Source: Deltaproteobacteria bacterium
GTDB taxonomy: Bacteria > Desulfobacterota > DSM-4660 > Desulfatiglandales > Desulfatiglandaceae
Assembly (NCBI GenBank): GCA_013349725.1
Contig: DUZB01000382.1
Coordinates: 1 to 5,033 of the forward strand
Reading direction: 5' to 3'
DNA length: 5,033 nt
In this document: piece by piece, positions 1 through 5,033 of the stretch
How positions within the stretch are numbered: position 1 is the first letter of the stretch
Layout of the letters: every line of letters starts with the position of its first letter
Program-made: the position numbers and the translations under genes
The notes under the pieces: generated by a model
Seen by the model: the letters and a program-made list of their open reading frames with translations, nothing else
What the model was told of the DNA's origin: nothing
Databases searched by the model: none

Positions 1-92
1 GAAAGACCAAATCGTTAAAACAGGGCTCGGTTGAGTATGATATCGCGTTGGATGAACTGCTTAGAAAAAAAGTCGGAATTCCAGAAAAATAG
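1..92 (+). CDS. C-terminal end of an unidentified protein (5' truncated by the window)
   Basis: An open frame enters from the left edge (codons begin at position 3) and stops at TAG 90-92. The 29 visible residues are charged and end in DELLRKKVGIPEK. The tail is too short to assign a family, and I do not recognise it. It is read as a gene because it stays open to the edge on the same strand as fabD and stops 29 nt before the fabD start, a spacing typical of genes in one operon. No terminator-like hairpin lies between the two. A chance open frame of this length is possible, so confidence is moderate. Confidence 0.5.
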   Translation, partial: KTKSLKQGSVEYDIALDELLRKKVGIPEK

Positions 93-110
93 ATAGAATA
101 CGATATCTTC

Positions 111-115
111 AGGAG
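111..115 (+). promoter_or_regulatory. Ribosome binding site of fabD
   Basis: AGGAG lies 6 nt before the ATG at 122. It decides the start: another ATG at 118 is only 2 nt away from the AGGAG and is in a different frame that does not encode FabD. The ATG at 122 gives the normal N-terminus with the GQGSQ motif at residues 11-15. Confidence 0.8.
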
Positions 116-121
116 TTATGG

Positions 122-1063
122 ATGGCCAAGAAAACAGCTTTTCTATTTCCAGGGCAGGGATCCCAGTTCGTTGGAATGGGGAAAGAAATCTACGATGAGA
201 AACCTTCGGTTCAACATATTTTTCAAAATGTGGATGAAATCTGTGGAAAATCCATTTCCCGACTGTGCTTCGAAGGACCCATGGATGAACTGACATTGAC
301 GGAAAATTTACAGCCCGCGGTTACTGCCGTCAGTCTGGCCTGTTTTTCTCTCCTGAAAGAAGCGGGAATCGAGGCGGAAATTGTCGCCGGCCACAGCGTA
401 GGAGAGTATGCCGCACTTTTTTCAGCAGGTGTTGTCACGGTGGAAGATGCCCTGAGTCTGGCTATGAAAAGAGGGGAGCTGATGAATCGGGAGGCCATCA
501 AAAACCCTGGAGCAATGGCTGCCCTGATTGGTCTTAATATACAGGAAGTCCTTGAAATTGTAAATGAAGCAAAAGGGAATGATATTTTAGCGGTAGCCAA
601 TCACAATACAGAGCAGCAGATTGTCATAACAGGACAGGAAGAACCGGTCACCAGGGCAATTGAACTGGCGGAGCTGAAGAAAGCCAAGGCTATACCGTTG
701 AATGTAAGCGGCGCATGGCATTCTGCACTAATGGTAGATGCAGTGGATGAATTCCGACAGTTTATGGAAGGGTTTTCTTTCAGGGCGCCTGAATGCACCA
801 TGCTGTTCAACGCCACGGCAGAAACGGAAACGGATGGAGATAAAATCAAGGATATCATGGCGCGGCAGTTGGTGAATCCCGTTCGGTGGTACGATATCAT
901 GAGCAGTATGTTGAGTCAGGGGGTTACGGCCTTTGTGGAAGTAGGCCCCAAAAGGGTTTTGAGTGGACTCATTCGAAAAATCGCATCTTCCGCGAAAGAC
1001 CTGACCATCCTGAACGTGCAGGACGTCAAGAGTCTCGAAAAAGCGATGGATGCTCTCCTTTAG
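122..1063 (+). CDS. fabD: Malonyl-CoA:acyl carrier protein transacylase (FabD)
   Basis: FabD moves the malonyl group from malonyl-CoA to the phosphopantetheine arm of acyl carrier protein, making the extender unit for type II fatty acid synthesis in the cytoplasm. The 313-residue length is normal for the family. Visible motifs: PGQGSQ at residues 10-15; the nucleophile elbow GHSVGE with Ser92; Arg117, which binds the malonyl carboxylate; Asn160 and Asn162 in the ANHNTEQQ segment; His200 in VSGAWHSALM, the catalytic partner of Ser92; Gln249 just before NPVRW; and GPKRVLSGLI near 275-284. All catalytic positions known from E. coli FabD are present, so the enzyme should be active. It follows an unidentified gene by 29 nt and is probably co-transcribed with it. 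Other fab genes are not in the window. Its TAG stop overlaps the stop codon of the convergent radical SAM gene by 4 nt. Confidence 0.97.
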   Translation: MAKKTAFLFPGQGSQFVGMGKEIYDEKPSVQHIFQNVDEICGKSISRLCFEGPMDELTLTENLQPAVTAVSLACFSLLKEAGIEAEIVAGHSVGEYAALFSAGVVTVEDALSLAMKRGELMNREAIKNPGAMAALIGLNIQEVLEIVNEAKGNDILAVANHNTEQQIVITGQEEPVTRAIELAELKKAKAIPLNVSGAWHSALMVDAVDEFRQFMEGFSFRAPECTMLFNATAETETDGDKIKDIMARQLVNPVRWYDIMSSMLSQGVTAFVEVGPKRVLSGLIRKIASSAKDLTILNVQDVKSLEKAMDALL

Positions 1064-1983
1064 GCAGAATATCCATGAAAAAGTCTCCCCTGCCATCGGT
1101 CCTCTCTCTCCAGTTTCTCTCTGATTAATTGGATATTGTCTGTTTTTTCTTCCGCCCATAACGGTGCGACGAGTTCTTCTCCTGAAGGATCTCCCGTAAT
1201 CCGCTGAATCACCATATGGGGAGGAAGGAGCTCCAGAAAATCTGTTACGAGACCCACATACTCCTCTCTTTCAAGACAGTGCAGGGCGCCCTTCCTGTAG
1301 ATTGCCTCAAGTTCTGTTCCTCTGATGACATACAGGAGGTGGATCTTGACGCCCTGAACGGGTAGATGGGAAAGAAATCGCGCTGTCTCCAGCATCATGG
1401 CGCGATTTTCTCCGGGAAGGCCCAGGATAACATGGGCGCAGGTATTCAAGTTCCGGTCATTTGTCTGGCGTACACTGCGAATGAAATCGCTTACCCCATG
1501 CCCTCGGTTAATTCTTTTCAGTGTCTTTCCGTGGGAAGACTGCAAGCCATATTCCAGCCACACCAGGTGATTTTCCTGGTAGGAATTCAGGAGATCCAGG
1601 ATTTTCTCGTCAATGCAGTCCGGACGTGTAGCCACGGAAAGACCCACCATATCGCTTTGTTTGAGCGCCTCATCATAAAGCGATTTCAGCCGGGAGACCG
1701 GTGCGTATGTATTGGTGAAGGATTGAAAATAAGCAATAAATTTCTTTGCTTTATATCTCTTTGCAAGGGCTTTTTTTGCACGGTTGATCTGTTCCGTAAT
1801 AGAAAGCCCCCGTTCTATCCATGCCCCCGTTCCCGATCCCTGGCGGTTACAGAATATGCAGCCTTTTTCAGATATTTTACCGTCCCTGTTTGGACAGTCC
1901 AACCCTGCATCAAGGGATATCTTCTGTACCCGTTCGCCAAATATTTCTCTCAGGTAACTGTTGTAGTCACGGTATCTATGCAT
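1060..1983 (-). CDS. yhcC: Radical SAM protein, YhcC family (TIGR01212 type)
   Basis: This 307-residue protein has the features of the YhcC family of radical SAM enzymes. The iron-sulfur cluster cysteines lie at 30, 42 and 45 in the spacing C-x11-C-x2-C, starting CPNRDG and ending GCIFCN. E. coli YhcC has this spacing, unlike the classic C-x3-C-x2-C. Further family blocks: AYFQSFTNTYAP (84-95), GLSVATRPDC (114-123), LEYGLQSSH (143-151), HVILGLPGE (184-192), GVKIHLLYVIRGTELE (211-226) and TGDPSGEELVAP (263-274). Members bind S-adenosylmethionine and a 4Fe-4S cluster and are related to Elp3-like proteins; to my knowledge no substrate is firmly established. The gene starts 9 nt after yihY, so translation is probably coupled, and its end overlaps the fabD stop. 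Cysteines at 123, 182 and 236 also occur; a role for them is unknown. Family assignment is firm, function is not. Confidence 0.93.
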   Translation of the reverse strand: MHRYRDYNSYLREIFGERVQKISLDAGLDCPNRDGKISEKGCIFCNRQGSGTGAWIERGLSITEQINRAKKALAKRYKAKKFIAYFQSFTNTYAPVSRLKSLYDEALKQSDMVGLSVATRPDCIDEKILDLLNSYQENHLVWLEYGLQSSHGKTLKRINRGHGVSDFIRSVRQTNDRNLNTCAHVILGLPGENRAMMLETARFLSHLPVQGVKIHLLYVIRGTELEAIYRKGALHCLEREEYVGLVTDFLELLPPHMVIQRITGDPSGEELVAPLWAEEKTDNIQLIREKLEREDRWQGRLFHGYSA

Positions 1984-1990
1984 GGGTGGC

Positions 1991-1995
1991 CCTTA
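1991..1995 (-). promoter_or_regulatory. Ribosome binding site of the yhcC-like gene, overlapping the yihY stop
   Basis: Read on the minus strand, TAAGG contains the TAA stop of the upstream yihY-like gene and a short AGG-type ribosome binding site 7 nt before the ATG at 1983-1981. The overlap supports both the chosen start and a shared transcript with possible translational coupling. Confidence 0.6.
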
Positions 1996-3345
1996 GAGGT
2001 CTTTAAGAAGCCGGTTTGCCGGCGAATTCTCCATGGCCTTGCTGAATTCCCTTAATGAATCGCTCAGGACTTCAAATTCTTCATTCATTTTCACCGGTAA
2101 GGTATCCGCACCGGTATGTTCCAGTGCCTCCAGGACGGAATGGATGGTGAGTTTACTGATATCCATAGCCGGTTGAACCCCGAACTTTTTATCGTCATTC
2201 GTTTTTGTTTCCACAAACAATCCCGATGAAACAAGATCAAAAAGAATTCGGTGAATCATTCGAGCAGGAATTTCGAGCTCTTCTGAAATTTCAGAATCGG
2301 TTAACGGTTTTTCGCCCTCTTCAAATCTCCGAATCAGGAGATGGGCCGCCTGGAGCGTAAGCAGTTTCCTCAGTGAAGGGCTTATTTTCAAAAAATCGGG
2401 CTCATACTGATACATGTGGACATTCTGGTTGGCAAAAGAAAGTTCAGCCCCGAACAACACAATCCACCAGCTGATCTGTACCCACATGAGAAAGAGGGGC
2501 AGCGCCGCGAAACTTCCATAGATAGCATTGTATTTCGAGGCGCCTATTTGAAAACTGATGTAAACAATCTGGGCGATTTGGTAAATGACACAGGCAATGA
2601 GGCCGGCAATAACGCCCGATTTCATGTTCACCTTGGTATTGGGCATGAAAACATAAATGACGGTAAACAATATCCATATCAGGATGTAGGGAATCAGTTT
2701 GAGAAATGAAAAAATCAGTGGACTGATCAAACCGAACAGGGCAACGTGGTTCGAAATATCGTTCACATGGGACGTGATGAATACGGTAGCGCTGCTGGAC
2801 AGGAGGATAAGCAGGGGGCTGATTAACATCACGGCAGTATAATCACTGAATTTTCGGCTCCAGGACCGATCTTTTTTTACCTCCCAGATTTCATTCAAGG
2901 CTGCTTCGATGTGGCTGAGCACTTTTATCACAGACCAGAAAAGAATAACGAGACCTATTCCCGCGATTAACCCACCCTTGGTGGTTTGAAGCAGTGACTG
3001 GGCAAACTCGATAATCTTTCCCACCACTTCCTGGTGTCCTTGAAACTGTTCTAAAAGTTCCTTTTCCAGGATTTTCTCAAAGCCGAAACCCTTTGAAATC
3101 CCGAAGAGAATAGCGACCACAGGAACAATGGAAAGGAGCGTGTAAAAAGTGAGCGACGATGCCCGCAGAAAGCACCTGTCTTCATTGAAACGGGTAATCG
3201 CGAGAGCTATCACCCGGAGTTGCCTGATAAGGAAGGATTTCCCAAAAGGGAGATCTTCCAGTCGGATGCGCCAGATATCCACGGTGATAAATCCGGCAAT
3301 CCTTTCGATCCGGCGATGCATTTTGCGTTTGGAGACGTTCTTCAT
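1993..3345 (-). CDS. YihY/BrkB-family inner membrane protein with C-terminal winged-helix-like domain
   Basis: This 450-residue protein has a basic N-terminus, then a YihY/BrkB membrane domain with about six hydrophobic segments (roughly residues 64-84, 124-145, 168-192, 204-233, 243-266 and 278-303). Family blocks visible are RASSLTFYTLLSIVP (61-75), IEAALNEIWEV (146-156) with KFSDYTAVMLISPLL following, and ASKYNAIYGSFAALPLFLMW (269-288) leading to GAELSFANQ. E. coli YihY is about 290 residues, so roughly 140 residues are added at the C-terminus. Residues 328-395 there read as a helix-turn-helix or winged helix (LTDSEISEELEIPARMIHRILFDLVSSGLFVE, split here over 348-379). The family was once called ribonuclease BN; that activity belongs to a different gene, and the true function is unsettled. 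An even number of membrane segments and the basic N-terminus put both ends in the cytoplasm. The start at 3345 lacks a strong ribosome binding site (GAAAG 5-6 nt upstream); Met9 is an alternative with none. It leads a pair with the radical SAM gene. Confidence 0.92.
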   Translation of the reverse strand: MKNVSKRKMHRRIERIAGFITVDIWRIRLEDLPFGKSFLIRQLRVIALAITRFNEDRCFLRASSLTFYTLLSIVPVVAILFGISKGFGFEKILEKELLEQFQGHQEVVGKIIEFAQSLLQTTKGGLIAGIGLVILFWSVIKVLSHIEAALNEIWEVKKDRSWSRKFSDYTAVMLISPLLILLSSSATVFITSHVNDISNHVALFGLISPLIFSFLKLIPYILIWILFTVIYVFMPNTKVNMKSGVIAGLIACVIYQIAQIVYISFQIGASKYNAIYGSFAALPLFLMWVQISWWIVLFGAELSFANQNVHMYQYEPDFLKISPSLRKLLTLQAAHLLIRRFEEGEKPLTDSEISEELEIPARMIHRILFDLVSSGLFVETKTNDDKKFGVQPAMDISKLTIHSVLEALEHTGADTLPVKMNEEFEVLSDSLREFSKAMENSPANRLLKDL

Positions 3346-3378
3346 GTTGCTTTCAGATTTTAAAGGTTAGTGAATACT

Positions 3379-3511
3379 GATGGTCCCGTAAAAAGTCCCC
3401 AAGGCCGTCACTCCCGCGAACGCGGGAGTCCATAAGCACCTGATGTTCCTGGATTCCCGGGTTCGCGGGAATGACGAAAACGAATAATTTTCGACTTTTT
3501 ACGGGACCATC
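3379..3511. repeat. 133-bp palindromic repeat element with 19-bp terminal inverted repeats
   Basis: The ends match perfectly as inverted repeats: 3379-3397 (begins GATGGTCCCGT) pairs with 3493-3511 (ends ACGGGACCATC). With two mismatches the pairing extends to 3371 and 3519. No coding frame lies inside. The flanks AATACT (3373-3378) and AATATT (3512-3517) agree at 5 of 6 bases and could be a decayed target duplication, but AATATT is itself palindromic, so this is weak. Size, termini and non-coding content fit a MITE or a related intergenic repeat. The transposase family is not recognised. It separates the divergent yihY and MEMO genes, with its left edge 33 nt from the yihY start. Confidence 0.75.
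3406..3476. repeat. Two inverted copies of a 28-bp GC-rich palindromic unit inside the element
   Basis: Unit one (3406-3433) contains the 20-bp near-palindrome 3410-3429, ACTCCC-N8-GGGAGT. Unit two (3449-3476, opposite orientation) contains 3453-3472, ATTCCC-N8-GGGAAT. In the same orientation the 28-bp units differ at only four positions. Two of the differences form a compensatory change, a T:A pair in one stem replaced by C:G in the other, so the stem is conserved. ATTCCC-N8-GGGAAT is the pattern of the dRS3 repeat known from Neisseria; similar GC-rich palindromes occur in many proteobacteria. No T-run follows either stem, so they are not standard intrinsic terminators. Confidence 0.75.
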
Positions 3512-3579
3512 AATATTTATAGTAGCAAAATCGCTTGGGAAATGTAAAGAGAGGTTTCAGAAAGATATATAGATCAGGA

Positions 3580-3609
3580 TTGACAAGGAGGGTCAAGGAT
3601 CTCTATAAT
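3580..3609 (+). promoter_or_regulatory. Consensus sigma-70 promoter of the MEMO-family gene
   Basis: TTGACA at 3580-3585 and TATAAT at 3604-3609 both match the sigma-70 consensus at every base, with an 18-nt spacer (the optimum is 17). Transcription would begin near 3616, giving a leader of about 55 nt to the preferred ATG at 3672. A dyad overlaps the promoter: TTGAC (3580-3584) with GTCAA (3592-3596), and AGATC (3571-3575) with GATCT (3598-3602). It could be an operator, but no regulator is identifiable. Confidence 0.75.
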
Positions 3610-3671
3610 CTTTTTCTATTGTGATCAGAAAAATGCTTTCACCTGAATCGTCTCTAAACGAAGATCTCAAG

Positions 3672-4637
3672 ATGAAAACGAATACAACATCCATGCTGGT
3701 GTTTTTCGTTCTGGCAGTAATAATTTGTCTCTCTTTCTCCGCAACCTTTTCCATGGGTGGAGGTGAACGTGAAATGTCCAAGAAATCCGATAAAGTGATC
3801 AGGGAGGCACTGGGAGCCGGCAGATGGTTTCCCGGAGGCCAAAGAGAATTGGGCGGCATGGTGCAAGGGTATATGGCCGATGCCGGAACGGCGGAACTGA
3901 GCGGCCCTATTGTAAGCGCCATTGCACCCCATGCAGGATATGTCTATTCAGGAAAGGTGGCAGGATATACCTTTCGGGCAATCAAGGATAATGCCGCTGC
4001 CGGCCATCGCCCCGAGACCGTGGTGGTTTTAGGATTGAGTCACCGGGGAGGATTCAAAGGGGTTGCCCTGATGGATGGCGACATAGTCAAGACCCCGCTG
4101 GGAGAAGTGGAAATCGACAAAGAAGCCTTGAAAGAACTGACTGCAGGGAGTTCGAGGATTTTTGCTGATTATGCCCCCCATTCGGGAGAACATTCTGCCG
4201 AAAATGAGATCCCATTCGTTCAGGCAGCCTTGCCCGCCGCCAAAATCGTAGTGGGGATCATCGGGGATCACGATTCCAAGACCTTGGACGATCTTGTGAC
4301 CGCCCTTGAGAGGCTTTCAAAAAAGAAGAAGCTCCTGGTGGTTGCCAGTACGGATATGCTCCATGATGCCGATTACGAATTGGTGGGGAGGACGGACAGG
4401 GCCACGCTTAAAAAAGTGGCTTTGATGGATTATTCGGGTATTGAGAAAGACTGGAGCTATTCGAAACAGATATTCTGCGGTCTGGCGCCGGTGGTGGCCG
4501 CCATTAGATATGCGGCATTAAAAGGCTGCAGGAAAGGAACCGTCCTGTATTATCGAAACAGTGGAGATGATTTTCCCGAGGGCCGCGGCAGATGGGTTGT
4601 CGGCTATGGCGCTGCGGTATTCACCGCTGCTGAATAG
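3672..4637 (+). CDS. amrB: AmmeMemoRadiSam system protein B / MEMO1-like protein with signal peptide
   Basis: This is a 321-residue MEMO-family protein, a fold related to class III extradiol dioxygenases such as LigB. Motifs: GRWFPGG (50-56), APHAGYVYSG (85-94) with His87, GLSHRGG (121-127) with His124, VKTPLGEVEID (139-149), EHSAENEIPF (173-182) with His174, and ASTDMLHDADYE (225-236) with Asp228 and His231. Human MEMO1 binds metal through two histidines of the first two blocks and a cysteine; the residue aligned with that cysteine is Leu230 here. The start is uncertain: the frame is also open from GTG 3621 (338 residues) and ATG 3633. ATG 3672 is chosen because a signal-peptide-like segment follows at once (Lys2, hydrophobic 8-22, possible cleavage after Ser23 or Ser27) and because the promoter puts transcription start near 3616. 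No start has a strong ribosome binding site. The upstream Cys19 is a poor lipobox (Ile before it). The AMMECR1 and radical SAM partners of the system are not in the window. Biochemical role is unknown. Confidence 0.9.
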   Translation: MKTNTTSMLVFFVLAVIICLSFSATFSMGGGEREMSKKSDKVIREALGAGRWFPGGQRELGGMVQGYMADAGTAELSGPIVSAIAPHAGYVYSGKVAGYTFRAIKDNAAAGHRPETVVVLGLSHRGGFKGVALMDGDIVKTPLGEVEIDKEALKELTAGSSRIFADYAPHSGEHSAENEIPFVQAALPAAKIVVGIIGDHDSKTLDDLVTALERLSKKKKLLVVASTDMLHDADYELVGRTDRATLKKVALMDYSGIEKDWSYSKQIFCGLAPVVAAIRYAALKGCRKGTVLYYRNSGDDFPEGRGRWVVGYGAAVFTAAE

Positions 4638-4646
4638 ACTTGGGGA

Positions 4647-4676
4647 CGCAGATTTCCGCAGATAAGCGCAGATAAT
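4647..4676 (+). repeat. Three tandem 10-nt repeats, CGCAGAT plus 3 variable bases
   Basis: CGCAGAT occurs at 4647, 4657 and 4667, each followed by three variable bases (TTC, AAG, AAT), so the period is exactly 10 nt, close to one helical turn. Inverted copies lie at 4967-4983. The function is unknown. I recall similar CGCAGAT-rich intergenic repeats in many environmental bacterial genomes, but I cannot check that here. Confidence 0.75.
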
Positions 4677-4689
4677 CATGAAAAAGAAA

Positions 4690-4697
4690 AATCAGAG
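4690..4697 (+). repeat. Left 8-bp target site duplication
   Basis: AATCAGAG lies directly before the left terminal inverted repeat of the MITE-like element. An identical copy lies directly after the right terminal repeat, at 4956-4963, as expected for a transposition target duplication. Confidence 0.75.
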
Positions 4698-4729
4698 GTA
4701 TCTTATTCACAAATCCTTGCAGGAATGGA

Positions 4730-4902
4730 GTCACGAGGTCTTTTTTGCTGCCACATCTTGGATAAACCTTCACCGACCGCTGAGAGGCTCTTCTATGCTG
4801 GTACAACAAAACCCCTTGCGTCTCATCCATTTGTCCGTACCAGCATAGAAGAGCCGGCGCTGCCATAGGAATCAGATGCGGCAGCAAAAAAGACCTCGTG
4901 AC
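4730..4902. repeat. Outer inverted arms inside the MITE (29 bp, one mismatch)
   Basis: Positions 4730-4758 (beginning GTCACGAGGTC) pair with 4874-4902 (ending GACCTCGTGAC) at 28 of 29 positions; the mismatch is 4753 against 4879. Each arm has a six-base T or A run in the middle. The arms enclose a second, inner stem. A further copy of TTTTGCTGCCA at 4926-4936 repeats part of the left arm and could pair with 4880-4889 instead, giving a competing hairpin. Confidence 0.85.
4786..4855. repeat. Inner 19-bp perfect stem-loop inside the MITE
   Basis: Positions 4786-4804 (beginning GGCTCTTCTATG) and 4837-4855 (ending CATAGAAGAGCC) are perfect inverted repeats of 19 bp. After a small bulge the stem may continue with ACAAA (4806-4810) against TTTGT (4830-4834), leaving a loop of 19 nt. 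No T-run follows, so it is not a standard terminator. Confidence 0.85.
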
Positions 4903-4955
4903 GCAATGGCTTTCCTGATTCTGCATTTTGCTGCCAGGGAATTTGAATAGGATAC

Positions 4956-4963
4956 AATCAGAG
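4956..4963 (+). repeat. Right 8-bp target site duplication
   Basis: AATCAGAG directly follows the right end of the MITE-like element and is identical to 4690-4697. Confidence 0.75.
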
Positions 4964-4966
4964 ATA

Positions 4967-4983
4967 ATCTGCGTTCATCAGCG
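4967..4983 (-). repeat. Two inverted copies of the 10-nt CGCAGAT repeat
   Basis: On the minus strand, CGCTGAT (4983-4977) and CGCAGAT (4973-4967) are spaced 10 nt apart, like the plus-strand copies at 4647-4676. With GGA before the outermost unit on both sides (GGACGC), they form the right arm of an inverted repeat whose left arm is 4644-4676. Confidence 0.65.
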
Positions 4984-5033
4984 TCCAAATTCTTTTTCTA
5001 AGCAGTATAATCAGGTTTCTAGTCCAGTTCCCA

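Larger units (their letters stand above)
4698..4955. mobile_element. 258-bp MITE-like non-autonomous element
   Basis: The termini are inverted repeats of 12 bp with one mismatch: GTATCTTATTCA at 4698-4709 and, on the complement, GTATCCTATTCA from 4955 to 4944. The element is flanked by exact 8-bp direct repeats (AATCAGAG). It has no transposase or other credible gene. Two further pairs of long inverted arms lie inside, so one strand could fold into an extended hairpin. Termini plus 8-bp duplications make transposition by an IS transposase acting in trans likely. Several IS families make 8-bp duplications, and I do not recognise these ends. It sits 60 bp after the MEMO gene and disrupts no gene. 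Confidence 0.75.
4638..5033. other. Gene-free region made largely of nested repeats
   Basis: No credible coding frame lies here. The short frames present cross the boundaries of the repeat element and lack ribosome binding sites. The region contains an older inverted repeat of CGCAGAT units (4647-4676 and 4967-4983) split by a MITE-like insertion (4698-4955). No intrinsic terminator (GC stem followed by a T-run) is visible just after the MEMO gene stop. I see nothing in 4984-5033. Confidence 0.7.

Noticed and set aside
1366..2055. A 229-codon plus-strand frame opposite the radical SAM gene
   Set aside because: It is the antisense shadow of a gene with clear family motifs, and it runs across the yihY-yhcC junction.
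3406..3476. Intrinsic terminators at the GC-rich palindromes
   Set aside because: Neither stem is followed by a T-run on either strand, and both lie upstream of the flanking divergent genes, where no terminator is needed.
3621..3671. GTG 3621 or ATG 3633 as the MEMO gene start
   Set aside because: Both are in frame but would give a leader of about 5-17 nt from the predicted transcription start, and they place a hydrophilic 17- or 13-residue stretch before the signal-like segment. They are not excluded.
1060..4637. A complete AmmeMemoRadiSam system made of the radical SAM protein and the MEMO protein
   Set aside because: The radical SAM protein has the YhcC cysteine spacing (C-x11-C-x2-C), not that of the AmmeMemoRadiSam partner; the genes are divergent and separated by yihY, and no AMMECR1 gene is present.
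4678..4848. A 56-codon plus-strand frame starting ATGAAAAAG after the MEMO gene
   Set aside because: It begins outside the MITE, runs across its left end and through the inverted arms, and has no ribosome binding site.
4621..4926. A 101-codon minus-strand frame over the repeat region
   Set aside because: It overlaps the MEMO gene end and reads straight through palindromic repeats; the translation resembles no protein and no ribosome binding site is evident.
4647..4983. A CRISPR array
   Set aside because: The repeats are 7-10 nt with 3-nt variable parts and occur in both orientations; there are no spacers of normal length and no cas genes.
5006..5011. A TATAAT box near the right end as a promoter for a gene beyond the window
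   Set aside because: No suitable -35 box lies at the right distance upstream, and no downstream gene is visible.

Overview
The window looks like ordinary chromosomal DNA from a Gram-negative bacterium of moderate base composition. The gene set (fabD, a YhcC-type radical SAM protein, a YihY protein with a C-terminal winged-helix extension, an AmmeMemoRadiSam-B/MEMO protein) and the density of small palindromic intergenic repeats suggest a deltaproteobacterium (Desulfobacterota). That placement is inference from gene style, not a database result.

Layout. Positions 1-92 hold the last 29 codons of an unidentified plus-strand gene. fabD (122-1063, +) follows 29 nt later with a good ribosome binding site. 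It converges on a minus-strand pair, yihY-like (3345-1993) then yhcC-like (1983-1060). These two are 9 nt apart, so they are very probably one transcript. The fabD and yhcC-like stop codons overlap by 4 nt, leaving no room for a terminator between them. Upstream of yihY lies a 326-bp region divergent to the last gene. It contains a 133-bp palindromic repeat element (3379-3511) and then a consensus sigma-70 promoter (3580-3609) that drives the MEMO-family gene (3672-4637, +). That gene carries what looks like a signal peptide.

The final 396 bases (4638-5033) hold no credible gene. They contain a MITE-like element (4698-4955) with 12-bp terminal inverted repeats, flanked by exact 8-bp direct repeats and built from nested inverted arms. 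It is inserted between the two arms of an older inverted repeat made of 10-nt units beginning CGCAGAT. I see nothing in 4984-5033.

How the genes work together: fabD supplies malonyl-ACP for fatty acid synthesis. The yihY-yhcC pair and the MEMO gene have no established shared pathway with it or with each other. I do not see a coherent new multi-gene system. The most noteworthy signals are the two non-coding repeat elements, the nested insertion, and the apparently exported MEMO protein that lacks the cysteine metal ligand of human MEMO1.
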